Assembly (NCBI RefSeq): GCF_003688895.1
Contig: NZ_REFV01000001.1
Span: 351,503-415,502, forward strand
Source: Dokdonia sinensis
Lineage (GTDB): Bacteria > Bacteroidota > Bacteroidia > Flavobacteriales > Flavobacteriaceae
DNA: 64,000 bases
Reading direction: 5' to 3'
In this document: positions 36,561 to 45,629 of the stretch, in pieces
Numbering within the stretch: position 1 is the first letter of the stretch
Layout of the letters: every line of letters begins with the position of its first letter
Notes under the pieces: model-generated
Databases searched by the model: none
Told to the model about the DNA's origin: nothing
The model's input: only the letters and a program-made list of their open reading frames with translations
Translations under genes and position numbers: made by a program

Positions 36561-37402
36561 TTCCTGCCAGGTAAAATAAGAAACGGTAAAGTGGTGTGAA
36601 AAGTCATTTTTTTAATGACGTTCTCGCGCATTAAGCGTTCAAAGAAATTTTTAGGATAATCTATGAGGACCATTAGGTCAATTTCCAGTTCATTATTAAA
36701 TGCATTAATACAATTTTCTAATGATGAGAACTCTGGAATTACGTGAAATCTATAATTGACATCCATTAATAACATTTCTAAATGTTGCAAATGGGTTTTT
36801 TGTGCTGGACTTAAACCAGGTACATCATATACCTCAACCATTCTTACGGTAGACTTCCATAAATCTGTCAGTGTTAGAAGCGGTGCCAGCTCTTCCTTTG
36901 CATAATCTCTAGTAAAGTCTGTCGCAAATCCTATATTATCAGGTACTCTAAAATTTGCTTTTTCTGGAACTATGAGTAACGGTATTTCCTGATGGAGTGA
37001 AACGATACTTTGGGTCACACTCCCAATGAATATCTCTTTGAGACCTGTTGCACCCTTACTTCCTATAATAATAAAATCAAAATCATTCTTTGACATCGCG
37101 TCTACGCCGTCTCTTAAGTGCCCCTCGTAAGTCTGGAAAACATACGTATGGTTCTTTATCTCATTGCGGGCATCTATATCTTTTTTGAGCGTTTTTAATG
37201 CTTCAAGAGATTTAACCTTCAGGCTTTTATAAATTGTCCCCAATCGCAATGGACTCTTATTTCCAACCAGTTGTAATGCAGATGCCTCGTAAGCATTAAA
37301 TAGCGTAAACTCAACCGCTACTTCTTGAAATAGCATATGCGCATAACTAAGCGCATTGTAGGAATGGTCTGAAAAATCTGTGGGTACAAGAACGCGTATC
37401 AT
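36557..37402 (-). CDS. Double-domain universal stress protein (3 of 6)
   Basis: 281 residues. IRVLVPTDFSDHSYNALSYA start, ATP loop GSKGATGLKEIFIGSVT. The start overlaps the stop of the next Usp upstream, so it belongs to a three-gene operon running 39116 to 36557. Confidence 0.92.
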   Translation of the reverse strand: MIRVLVPTDFSDHSYNALSYAHMLFQEVAVEFTLFNAYEASALQLVGNKSPLRLGTIYKSLKVKSLEALKTLKKDIDARNEIKNHTYVFQTYEGHLRDGVDAMSKNDFDFIIIGSKGATGLKEIFIGSVTQSIVSLHQEIPLLIVPEKANFRVPDNIGFATDFTRDYAKEELAPLLTLTDLWKSTVRMVEVYDVPGLSPAQKTHLQHLEMLLMDVNYRFHVIPEFSSLENCINAFNNELEIDLMVLIDYPKNFFERLMRENVIKKMTFHTTLPFLILPGRN

Positions 37403-38259
37403 ACTGTTTTCGTTTTAACTGGTGGTAACATCATAAAAGGAACTGTAGATTTATGAACGATGGTACGCACTACTGGAGTGAAGAATAGATTTGCAAAGAA
37501 ATTATGTTTGTTATGAACCAGTACTAGAAGGTCTATTTTATGCCTAGACTGAAAATCTTCTACAGCTTCTAGAACGTCCATACCATCTGCCACTTCATTA
37601 ATATGAGCATCACGTTCAAAATACGTGTCTAATGCATCTTTATTTGCAAGTTGCTCTTCATCAAAAGGAACTCCGTAATAAGCATTGAGAAAAATAAGTC
37701 TCGCGATATGTTTTCTACAGAGATCTTCCAATAATGCAAGTCCCACTTGGTCAGTACCAGAGCGGTAGTCTGTGGCAAAGAGTATGTCTTTAAAAGACAC
37801 GTGCTCATACTGAGAGGGCACCCCTATCACCGGGACTTTTGCATTTTTGATAACCTGCATTGTTTGAGAGCCTATGAGCACATCTACCAGACTGGATGCT
37901 CCATTTGTTCCCATAATTATGCATTCAATCTCAAATGCTTTCACTAACTCATTAACTTCGACAGTTAGCACATTATAGCTTGAGATAGCGTCAAATGTGT
38001 GAAATTTATTAGGATATGCTGTTTTCACACGATCAATAATTTTTTCAAGGTTTTCTTCTGAGGTACTTTTGTAAAGCTCGCCTATGTCTAAGTTTAGTGC
38101 TGTATGAGTATCGTATATCGTTGTTGTATAAAGTGCAACAGGCGTATATGTATTGAGTATATAAAAAGTACATTCTTCATTTATGAATAGTTGTACAGCA
38201 TACTCCATCGCTTTATATGAAGTATCTGAAAAGTCGGTAGGTATTAAAATCTTTCTCAT
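37399..38259 (-). CDS. Double-domain universal stress protein (4 of 6)
   Basis: 286 residues. RKILIPTDFSDTSYKAMEYA start, loop GTNGASSLVDVLIGSQT. Middle gene of the 39116-36557 operon; overlaps the following gene by 4 bp. Confidence 0.92.
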   Translation of the reverse strand: MRKILIPTDFSDTSYKAMEYAVQLFINEECTFYILNTYTPVALYTTTIYDTHTALNLDIGELYKSTSEENLEKIIDRVKTAYPNKFHTFDAISSYNVLTVEVNELVKAFEIECIIMGTNGASSLVDVLIGSQTMQVIKNAKVPVIGVPSQYEHVSFKDILFATDYRSGTDQVGLALLEDLCRKHIARLIFLNAYYGVPFDEEQLANKDALDTYFERDAHINEVADGMDVLEAVEDFQSRHKIDLLVLVHNKHNFFANLFFTPVVRTIVHKSTVPFMMLPPVKTKTV

Positions 38260-38270
38260 AATTAGAAGGT

Positions 38271-39116
38271 TTATCTTGGTAAATTTTGCAGGATTAGAAA
38301 TGGAATCTTCGTATTTAAGCCTACTGCATCAATCGTAGATTTATGAATAAGCGTCTCCATATAGGTATGTTTTGAGTTTACCATCACGAGCATACTGATA
38401 TTCTTATCGGCTATGTAATTATTTATAATTTGTGCTTTATCCCCTTCGTCTTTTCGAGTGTATGTAATTACGCTTTCGCGAAAGCGGTATTCCCACGCAG
38501 TTTTTACATCCTCTTGTCTTAGCGAAAGTCTGTCAAAGTTTGAGATATACAACAGGTGCAATTCTGAACGATAACTTTTTGCTAGACAGCTCAGTAATTT
38601 TAGCTCTCGATTTTTATAAGGAATCATAAGTTCGGAGGGAAACAATATGCGTTCTGGCCGATGAAAAACATATCCTAATGGAATGCCTAATACTGGACAC
38701 TTCACGTACTTAATAATCTGTAATGTGTTACTACCGTAGGTGATTTTACGGTCTGCCGTTTTGCCTTGCGTCCCCATTACAATAAGATCTGCATTCTCGT
38801 CTTCGACTAAATGATTGACTTCATCTAAGAGGGTGCCAAATATGGCACGCGTTTCAAGCGTATGTCTAGGATTAGGTGCATATCGCATAGCTTGTATGCG
38901 AATTTCCTTCAATTCTCTTTCTGACTCTTTTTGTTTTATCTCCTTGTATTCATCAAGAAGCGCTCTTGAGATAACTGCTTTATTTTCATACACCTCATCT
39001 GCATAGGTATGTACGATAATTATTTTAGACTTTTCATACTTAAAATACTCTTGGGCACATTTAAGTGCATTAAAAGCATTTTCTGAAAAATCTGTGGGAA
39101 CAATGATAACGCGCAT
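38271..39116 (-). CDS. Double-domain universal stress protein (5 of 6)
   Basis: 281 residues. RVIIVPTDFSENAFNALKCA start, loop GTQGKTADRKITYGSNT. First gene of the three-Usp operon. RFRES in domain 2 comes from a palindrome copy (38471-38486). Confidence 0.92.
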   Translation of the reverse strand: MRVIIVPTDFSENAFNALKCAQEYFKYEKSKIIIVHTYADEVYENKAVISRALLDEYKEIKQKESERELKEIRIQAMRYAPNPRHTLETRAIFGTLLDEVNHLVEDENADLIVMGTQGKTADRKITYGSNTLQIIKYVKCPVLGIPLGYVFHRPERILFPSELMIPYKNRELKLLSCLAKSYRSELHLLYISNFDRLSLRQEDVKTAWEYRFRESVITYTRKDEGDKAQIINNYIADKNISMLVMVNSKHTYMETLIHKSTIDAVGLNTKIPFLILQNLPR

Positions 39117-39139
39117 AGCTTTTATGGTTTTAGTTACCT

Positions 39140-39183
39140 CAAAGCTAGATGCATTATGCTTTTTAAACTATGACTTTAATCAG
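39140..39183 (-). promoter_or_regulatory. Crp/Fnr box plus -7 element of the three-Usp operon
   Basis: TATGACTTTAATCAG (39169-39183) with a perfect TAGCTTTG (39140-39147), 33 bp apart. Confidence 0.85.
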
Positions 39184-39190
39184 TTCCCAG

Positions 39191-39997
39191 CTATTCGTGC
39201 ACCACTAAAAAGGGAATGCTCTTATGATAATCATTATGCTGATTGAGGGTAGGTGAGAAAAGTAAATTCTCCGAGAGATTGATATTCTTTGCAAAAAGTA
39301 TCACAAGGTCTACCTGATGCATATCTACAAATGATTGCAAAGCCTCATCCATTGTTTTATCTATAACAAAATGAAAGCTGTGTGATATGTGGCTAAGCGC
39401 GGTTTGGAGATACGATTTATTCGTGTCCTGAGTCGTCGTGAGTGCGTTGCCCGTCTTACTCAATTGTAAAATATTGAGATGCGCTTTTGCTCGTTTTATA
39501 AACTTTGAAATAATACTAGTAGCTTGGGAACGATGTTTAAAATTAAAATCTGACAATAAAACTACTTGCCGTGGCACACCGCATTTGGACTCTCGTGGAA
39601 CAATGAGTACCGGACACTTAACTCTCGTAATGATGCTTCTCGTATGACTTCCTTTCACATCATCACAAAAAATATTTGGATATTGTGTGCTAAGAACAAT
39701 GAGATCAATCTCATTATCATACACCGCAGCACGCACATCTTCTATAAAACTTCCCTCCCATCGTAAAGGAATAATCACCTGTCCATTTTGTATGATTGCC
39801 TTTAACTTTATTAGCCATTTTTGTAGGTCGCGGGCTCTACTCTCACAAACAACGTCAACCTCATTAGTATACGTATCTGGCGTTTCTGAATAAAACAGGT
39901 AAAAGCGGACTCCAGCGTTTTGATGTAAGGTAAGTGCACATTGTGCAGCCTTCCACGACTGGTCAGAAAAATCTACAGGGATTAGGATATGCTTCAT
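39191..39997 (-). CDS. Double-domain universal stress protein (6 of 6), degenerate ATP loop
   Basis: 268 residues from the ATG at 39997 (KHILIPVDFSDQSWKAA). This start agrees with the other Usp starts and puts it 58 bp from the box. Where the others have G(T/S)xG..., this one reads STQYPNIFCDDVKGSHT, so the first glycines of the ATP loop are missing; it probably does not bind ATP in the usual way. Confidence 0.85.
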   Translation of the reverse strand: MKHILIPVDFSDQSWKAAQCALTLHQNAGVRFYLFYSETPDTYTNEVDVVCESRARDLQKWLIKLKAIIQNGQVIIPLRWEGSFIEDVRAAVYDNEIDLIVLSTQYPNIFCDDVKGSHTRSIITRVKCPVLIVPRESKCGVPRQVVLLSDFNFKHRSQATSIISKFIKRAKAHLNILQLSKTGNALTTTQDTNKSYLQTALSHISHSFHFVIDKTMDEALQSFVDMHQVDLVILFAKNINLSENLLFSPTLNQHNDYHKSIPFLVVHE

Positions 39998-40018
39998 TGT
40001 AAATAACATTTATCATCA

Positions 40019-40062
40019 CAAATGTATTTTTCTTGAAGCTAGCAGATAATGATAAAAATCAG
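40019..40062 (-). promoter_or_regulatory. Crp/Fnr box plus -7 element of Usp 39191-39997
   Basis: AATGATAAAAATCAG (40048-40062) with a perfect TACATTTG (40019-40026), 33 bp apart. Confidence 0.83.
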
Positions 40063-40075
40063 TTTTAGAATTTTC

Positions 40076-41125
40076 TTAGTCTATAAGTTCCAATCCTTGT
40101 ATATCTAACAGTCTAATGTTACGTCCCTCAATTTCTATCAATCCTTCTTTTTTAAAGCCAGAAAGTGTTCGTATGAGACTTTCTGTAGCAATTCCGGCGA
40201 CACTTGCAAGGTCATTACGAGCGATGCGTATTCCTTCTTCTGGATTTTTGCCTAGGATTTGGGCAAATTGTAAAATGGTTTGTGCTGTCTTTTTACGTAC
40301 AGAGCTATAAGCCATCTGTAATAACTGATTTTTAATCTCGGCAAGGTTGTCTGTAAGTAGTTCCATAAGTTCTAGAGATACGTTTTTACTGTTCTCCAGT
40401 ACTTCTTTGAGTTCTGTTTTACTCACGCCCACGAGCTTTACATCCTCTAGCACCGTGGCAGATTCTTGATAAGGGACATTATCTACAAAGGAGGTAAACC
40501 CAAGAAAATCATCTGCTCTGTAAAGTGCAGTTATGAGCTCCTTGCCACTCTCATCCATTTTATGTGTTTTTACCACACCCTTAGAAATGAGGTAAATCAT
40601 ATTTGAGTGTTCTTGCTCTTTGTAAATGACTTCCCCTTTTGTGAAACTAAATTCTTGTCCCTCGTCGTCAAAAAAGTTTTTAAGCTCATTAAGATTGCGC
40701 AACTGGTCCTCGTTTTGAGCTGTCGCTGGTCCAGAAGGCTGAATATTCCTGAGTATGACTGATTTTGCAATTCGGCTCTCTATCGCACTAATGAGCTCAT
40801 CTTCCTCAAAAGGCTTTGTAAGGTAATCATCTGCCCCAAGGTCCATACCTTTTCTGACTTCCTTGTGCTCTGTCTTTGCAGAGAGAAATATAAACGGGAT
40901 TTGGCTAGTAGTCGTATGCATAGATAATTCTTGTAGTACACCGTATCCATCTACTTCTGGCATCATTATATCACATACGATAATATCTGGTTGATTTTCT
41001 TTTGCAGTTTTAATACCGACACGACCGTTGGGTGCCGTAATTACTTCGTAGTTTGATAGTTCTAAGAGCTCTGCTGTGTTTTCGCGCAAAGCGGTATCAT
41101 CTTCTATAAGGAGTACTTTTTTCAT
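40076..41125 (-). CDS. Receiver domain fused to Crp/Fnr-type regulator
   Basis: 349 residues. Residues 1-120 are a receiver (phospho-acceptor D52 in CDIMMPEVDG, K104). About 150-270 is a cyclic-nucleotide-binding-like beta-roll (FSFTKGEVIYKEQEHSNMIYLISKG). About 280-349 is a Crp winged helix (RNDLASVAGIATESLIRTLSGFKKEGLI). In the recognition helix the E and R of Fnr (ExxSR) are kept while the Ser position is Ile. No Fnr iron-sulfur cysteines are present, so the signal probably comes by phosphorylation from the adjacent kinase. The start overlaps the kinase stop. It is a prime candidate to bind the TGAY-N4-RTCA boxes. Confidence 0.9.
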   Translation of the reverse strand: MKKVLLIEDDTALRENTAELLELSNYEVITAPNGRVGIKTAKENQPDIIVCDIMMPEVDGYGVLQELSMHTTTSQIPFIFLSAKTEHKEVRKGMDLGADDYLTKPFEEDELISAIESRIAKSVILRNIQPSGPATAQNEDQLRNLNELKNFFDDEGQEFSFTKGEVIYKEQEHSNMIYLISKGVVKTHKMDESGKELITALYRADDFLGFTSFVDNVPYQESATVLEDVKLVGVSKTELKEVLENSKNVSLELMELLTDNLAEIKNQLLQMAYSSVRKKTAQTILQFAQILGKNPEEGIRIARNDLASVAGIATESLIRTLSGFKKEGLIEIEGRNIRLLDIQGLELID

Positions 41126-42642
41126 AGGGATGGACTTTTTGTAACAGGAATTGAAATAGTAAATGTTGAGCCTTCATTCTGAACACTTTTAAAAGTAATA
41201 TTCCCGCCTAGGTTTTCCAAGTGGTTTTTTACTATATTGATACCTATACCCGTTCCAGGACTGAGAAGTGCATTTTCTGCTCTAAAATATCGATCAAACA
41301 CAAAGCGTTGCTCGTGCTCAGGAATTCCTATGCCTTGGTCTATGATTTGAATTTCAAGATGTGTTTCATTTTGATATGCTTTAATATCAACTATTGTATT
41401 TTCACTAGAATACTTTACTGCGTTATGAATAAGATTACTGAGGGATAATTCTAAAATCTTTTCATCATAATCTACTGTGATATCATCTGCGTTTGGAGGG
41501 TACTTAATACTTTGACCACTTTTAAGGTGCATATTTGCATCATAAATAACTTCATTGAGCACTTTGCTCAAAGGAAAGGTGCTGAACTTATAATTTGTCT
41601 TTCCAGTATCCAGACGCTCTATCGAGAGAAAATCGTCTATAATAGTATTTAGATATTTTACTTTGCTCTTTATCGTATCAAGATGCTTCTCTCGCTTTTC
41701 TTGTTGTTCTTCCTTAGTATATTTCCCAGCTAAGGTAGCGCTTGTTAAAATTCCGCTTATTGGAGTTTTAAACTCGTGGGAAACAAGAGATAAAAATTTA
41801 GTTTTGAGTTCGTTCAGTTCCTTTTCTTTGCCTAGTGCTTCTTCAAGCTGGCGTGTTCGCTCGACCACAGTTTTTTCTAAACGCTCTGTGTAGTTTGCTC
41901 TTTCTGTAATATCTAGGATTATAGCCACAAACGTTTTGCGACCTCCAGAAAATGAGGTCTGTAAATGAACCTCGACGGGATAGATGCTTCCATCTTTCCT
42001 AATGTGTTCTGTATTAAATATTAATTGCTCCTGAGTCTTATTAAGTAGCGGAGCAATGTAGGACCTAAATTGTTCTTCTGTAAAGGAAGGCTTGATATCT
42101 ACAGGCGTCATTTGCACCAACTCATCTAGAGTGTAACCTATATTCTGTTGAGCGCCTTTGTTTACATCTATAAATTTTAAAGTTTGTGCATCAAAAATGA
42201 AAATTTCATTGAGGGACTCGTTAAAAATGTTTGCCCAATGCTTTAGCTCCGTTTCTGCTTGCTTACGCACAGAAATATCGGTTACCAGTGCCATTACATA
42301 GTGATGCCCGTGTAAAGCAAATGGATTGAGCCCTGCTTCTACAGGAAATTGAGAACCGTCTTTACGGAGGCCAAAAAGGTCTCTACCTTTCCCCATTTCC
42401 CGTTTCTGACTATGATGCATAAATTGCTCAAAGTGCCCGTGGTGAGCTCCGTGATAGGACATAGGAATTAAAGTATTGAGATGTTGCCCTTCTAATTCAT
42501 CTTTATCATATCCAAAGGTATTACGCGCCGAGACATTTGTTGCAACAATAATCTGTTTAGAATTAACCACAACAATACCTTCTGAGGCTCCCTCAAAAAG
42601 AATTTTAAATGCCTCTTCTATACTTTCTTCAAAAAATTCCAT
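41122..42642 (-). CDS. Soluble PAS-PAS histidine kinase
   Basis: 506 residues, no membrane helices. Two PAS domains (about 10-130 and 140-255), a coiled linker, a HisKA H-box with H289 in VSHEFKTPISG, and an HATPase (NLIHNAVKYS, DQGIGIPEHE, GTGIGINIVKNHLENLGG). It would sense an internal signal, perhaps redox or energy state, and phosphorylate the overlapping receiver-Crp protein. Confidence 0.92.
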   Translation of the reverse strand: MEFFEESIEEAFKILFEGASEGIVVVNSKQIIVATNVSARNTFGYDKDELEGQHLNTLIPMSYHGAHHGHFEQFMHHSQKREMGKGRDLFGLRKDGSQFPVEAGLNPFALHGHHYVMALVTDISVRKQAETELKHWANIFNESLNEIFIFDAQTLKFIDVNKGAQQNIGYTLDELVQMTPVDIKPSFTEEQFRSYIAPLLNKTQEQLIFNTEHIRKDGSIYPVEVHLQTSFSGGRKTFVAIILDITERANYTERLEKTVVERTRQLEEALGKEKELNELKTKFLSLVSHEFKTPISGILTSATLAGKYTKEEQQEKREKHLDTIKSKVKYLNTIIDDFLSIERLDTGKTNYKFSTFPLSKVLNEVIYDANMHLKSGQSIKYPPNADDITVDYDEKILELSLSNLIHNAVKYSSENTIVDIKAYQNETHLEIQIIDQGIGIPEHEQRFVFDRYFRAENALLSPGTGIGINIVKNHLENLGGNITFKSVQNEGSTFTISIPVTKSPSL

Positions 42643-42693
42643 ATACCAAAAGTACGATTATGTAGTCATACTTAGACGTACCATTTTTGAAAG

Positions 42694-43449
42694 TTAGACA
42701 TTAAATAACTCAGTTCTAATAAGTTTTTTAATTTGGTCAATTATAGTTCTCACCTCTTCTCGTGATACCTGAGTCACCTTAATTATTTCGGGTATTGTCA
42801 GGTGAAAATGGATGTATAAGGTCGCAATATTTCTTGCGACTTGGGGTAAGTTTTTAATTAACTCATCTACTTGCTTAGATGTTAATGAATGGGTAAGCTC
42901 TTTATCAATTTTCGCATCTACAGATTTTTCTGAACGTTCTTCAAAAACTGTTTTAAAATCAACTTGTTGTGAGGCATACGAAACATCGTCCAGTTCTTGT
43001 TTTAAAATAATATCTCCATCGAGCTGTGCCGTCATTTTCTCGCGCAATCTGTAACGTTCGGCTTTTGCATAGGATTCTATATCCTCTAGCGGTTGATGTA
43101 AGTCTTGTTCTTTACGTTCTACTTTTTTTAACAAACGATCCATCTCACTAAAGAGAAACATATAAAAGTCCTCTTCGCTTTCAAGTGTATCAAAATGCTC
43201 GTAGACCGAGATAAACAGGTCATCTACAAAATCATCTTCTTCATAAAAGTTATGAGGAAAATGCCCTTGATGAAGCAATTCTTGGAGTCTGGTCTTTATG
43301 TATTTACGCAATTCAGGAATGATGCTTACAAACACGTTGTAAAATGCGCTCTTATTACCACTTGATTTGTACCGCTCTAGACGCTTGTAATACTGTGTTA
43401 CCTGCACTCGATAGTTCTTTGTTCTGAGGATATGTTTACGGTCACTCAT
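42694..43449 (-). CDS. Divergent sigma-70-like protein
   Basis: 251 residues. The C-terminal part (LPQVARNIATLYIHFHLTIPEIIKVTQVSREEVRTIIDQIKKLI) reads as sigma region 4, and the segment FYEEDDFVDDLFISVYEHFDTL resembles region 2. The two are separated by a long charged linker. It precedes the kinase by 51 bp and so is likely in one operon with it. It may be an alternative sigma factor or an adaptor. Confidence 0.65.
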   Translation of the reverse strand: MSDRKHILRTKNYRVQVTQYYKRLERYKSSGNKSAFYNVFVSIIPELRKYIKTRLQELLHQGHFPHNFYEEDDFVDDLFISVYEHFDTLESEEDFYMFLFSEMDRLLKKVERKEQDLHQPLEDIESYAKAERYRLREKMTAQLDGDIILKQELDDVSYASQQVDFKTVFEERSEKSVDAKIDKELTHSLTSKQVDELIKNLPQVARNIATLYIHFHLTIPEIIKVTQVSREEVRTIIDQIKKLIRTELFNV

Positions 43450-43475
43450 AATCTATGTCTTTAAAAATTAGAGGG

Positions 43476-43549
43476 TAAAGTTGGCTATTATAAGAAATCA
43501 TAGCAATGATAAAAGTCATAGATTCTGATAATGCATCGACCTAATTTTG
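43476..43549. promoter_or_regulatory. Divergent Crp/Fnr box between sigma-like and TerB-like genes
   Basis: AATGATAAAAGTCAT (43505-43519). Perfect TAATTTTG (43542-43549) 33 bp to the right; weaker CAACTTTA (43476-43483) to the left, which would give autoregulation of the receiver-Crp operon. Confidence 0.78.
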
Positions 43550-43567
43550 AAAAAAATATAAACCACT

Positions 43568-43975
43568 ATGGAACCTAAAATCATTACAACCGAGGCCTTT
43601 TACCAAAATTTAGGTAAGCTTTTTTACGCCATTGCCTTTGCAGATAAACGGGTACGAGACGAAGAGTTTTCTAAATTACAACTCTGCGTTCTTGAGTACT
43701 GGCTTGATTATGACGACCTACTTGACACCTTTGGGAGTGATGCTTCTTTTCTTATCGAAATCGTCTTCGAAGGTGTAGAAGCGTTTGAAGAACCAGCAGA
43801 TAGTATGTATGATGCTTTTGTTACTTATAAAAGAGAGCAACCACATCTATTTACAGAAAAAGCAAACAAGCTCATATTAGAAACGGCAAGTGCCATTGCC
43901 CGTTCTTTCTCAGGTCTCAATAAGTCAGAACTTGTAATGCTAGGCAAACTCAAGCTAGAACTTGAGCGTTCTTAA
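43568..43975 (+). CDS. TerB-like helical protein
   Basis: 135 residues, helical, with LFYAIAFADKRVRDEEF as in TerB-like domains. Function unknown, possibly stress response. Nine bases before the cbpA-like gene. Confidence 0.6.
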   Translation: MEPKIITTEAFYQNLGKLFYAIAFADKRVRDEEFSKLQLCVLEYWLDYDDLLDTFGSDASFLIEIVFEGVEAFEEPADSMYDAFVTYKREQPHLFTEKANKLILETASAIARSFSGLNKSELVMLGKLKLELERS

Positions 43976-43984
43976 AGGGATAAA

Positions 43985-44872
43985 ATGGAGTTTATAGATT
44001 ATTATAACATCTTAGGCCTTTCAAAAAGTGCCACTGAGGCAGATATCAAGAAGGCTTATAGAAAGCTTGCGCGAAAATTTCATCCAGACCTCAACCCTAA
44101 TGATAAGATAGCAGAAGCTAAGTTCAAAGAAATAAATGAGGCAAACGAAGTGTTAAGTCACCCAGAGAATCGAAAGAAATACGACCAATATGGAGAAAAC
44201 TGGAATGACGCCGAAGCCTACGAAAAAGCAAAACAACAACAATCAAGGCAATCCCAACAGCGCAGTTACGGTGGTCAACAAACGTACGGTGAAGAAAATT
44301 TTTCAGACTTTTTTGAATCTATGTTTGGTGGTCGTGAGCGACAACAACAACGAGCCACTTATCGCGGTCAGGACTTTAACGCAGAGCTCCACCTCGACCT
44401 TATGGATGTATACACGACTCACAAGCGCACACTCACTGTAAATGGAAAAAACATCCGAATTACAATACCTGCGGGCGTAACAAACGGGCAAACCATAAAG
44501 ATTAAGAATCACGGTGGTAAGAGTCCTACAAACGGACCTAAAGGAGACTTGTACATCACATTCGTAATTAATAACAAAACGACTTTTCAGCGTGAGGGGG
44601 CAAACTTATATATGACCCAAGAAATACCATTACTCACCGCCGTATTAGGCGGGTCACAGCATATAAAAACCATAGATGGAAAGGTGAAACTAACGGTAAA
44701 ACCAGGTACTCAGAGCGGTACGCAGGTTAAGCTCAAGGGCAAGGGATTCCCAGTGTATAAGCAAGAAGGAGCCTTTGGCGACTTGTACGTGACCTATAAA
44801 ATAAGGGTGCCGAGTACGCTTTCGCGAAAGCAAAAAGAGCTTTATCAAGAACTTCAAAAACTTGAAAACTAA
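43985..44872 (+). CDS. cbpA: CbpA-type DnaJ co-chaperone
   Basis: 295 residues. J domain with HPD 33-35, a Gln/Ser-rich linker instead of the zinc finger, and two C-terminal substrate-binding domains. It stimulates DnaK. Coupled to a CbpM-like gene by a one-base overlap. LSRK near the end stems from a palindrome copy (44818-44831). Confidence 0.93.
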   Translation: MEFIDYYNILGLSKSATEADIKKAYRKLARKFHPDLNPNDKIAEAKFKEINEANEVLSHPENRKKYDQYGENWNDAEAYEKAKQQQSRQSQQRSYGGQQTYGEENFSDFFESMFGGRERQQQRATYRGQDFNAELHLDLMDVYTTHKRTLTVNGKNIRITIPAGVTNGQTIKIKNHGGKSPTNGPKGDLYITFVINNKTTFQREGANLYMTQEIPLLTAVLGGSQHIKTIDGKVKLTVKPGTQSGTQVKLKGKGFPVYKQEGAFGDLYVTYKIRVPSTLSRKQKELYQELQKLEN

Positions 44873-45162
44873 TGGAAGATTACATTCTCATACCGGCTCA
44901 AGATTTTTGTGTAAGCCATCAAGTTACTGTGGAAACTCTAAGGCAGTTGAATGACTATGGCCTCATAGAAGTCGTGCAACGCAAGCAAACCGTGTTCATA
45001 CCAGAAAGTCAATTAAAACGCCTGGAGCAAATCCTTGTGTTTCATAAAGAATTAGAAATCAATCTCGAAGGTATCGAAACGATATTTGAACTTCTAGAAC
45101 GCATCGAAAAGATGCAAAACCACATTATTCAACTAGAAAATAAGCTAAAACGATTTATCTAA
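44872..45162 (+). CDS. CbpM-like chaperone modulator
   Basis: 96 residues, MerR-like HTH at the N-terminus (ILIPAQDFCVSHQVTVETLRQLNDYGLIEV) and a C-terminal coiled coil. It inhibits CbpA in E. coli; pairing here supports the same role. Confidence 0.85.
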   Translation: MEDYILIPAQDFCVSHQVTVETLRQLNDYGLIEVVQRKQTVFIPESQLKRLEQILVFHKELEINLEGIETIFELLERIEKMQNHIIQLENKLKRFI

Positions 45163-45626
45163 TGGACACACAAACTTCAAAACTGGTAGCACTCTGGGAA
45201 GAATCCCGTACGAGGCTCGAGAAAATTGTAAACACAATTACCACAAACGATTTGAGGAAAACACTAGCTCCATCGCCTAACAGTATAGGTTTTCTACTTC
45301 AACACATCGCTGAAGTTGAGTTGCTGTTTGCAAAAAATGTATTTGATGCTAAAGACACTAAAGTCATTGCCAAAACTATTATTGCCCAACACGACACGGG
45401 AGAATGGACAGATTTAGAGAGTATAATTTCTAACCTCGACCGCTCTAGGAAAAGCCTTCAAGCAATTATCTCACAACAGCGCGATAGCGATTGGGATGAT
45501 GATGTCATTACTAAAGAATTTGGCACGAGAACTAAAACGCAAGCATTAGGTCGCATTACCTCGCATACCGCTTATCACGCAGGCCAGGTAAAAATTATTT
45601 TAAAATATGGAAGTGATAACTCTTAG
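45162..45626 (+). CDS. DinB family protein
   Basis: 154 residues, four-helix bundle with LLQHIAEVE and SHTAYHAGQVKI giving the usual three metal histidines. Probably a metal-dependent thiol enzyme or stress protein. Overlaps the CbpM-like gene by one base. Confidence 0.85.
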   Translation: MDTQTSKLVALWEESRTRLEKIVNTITTNDLRKTLAPSPNSIGFLLQHIAEVELLFAKNVFDAKDTKVIAKTIIAQHDTGEWTDLESIISNLDRSRKSLQAIISQQRDSDWDDDVITKEFGTRTKTQALGRITSHTAYHAGQVKIILKYGSDNS

Positions 45627-45629
45627 ATT

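Noticed and set aside
41081-41093. TTCGCGCAAAGCG, near match to the palindrome inside the receiver-Crp gene
   Set aside because: The core has an extra base and is not symmetric; at most a decayed copy, not counted.
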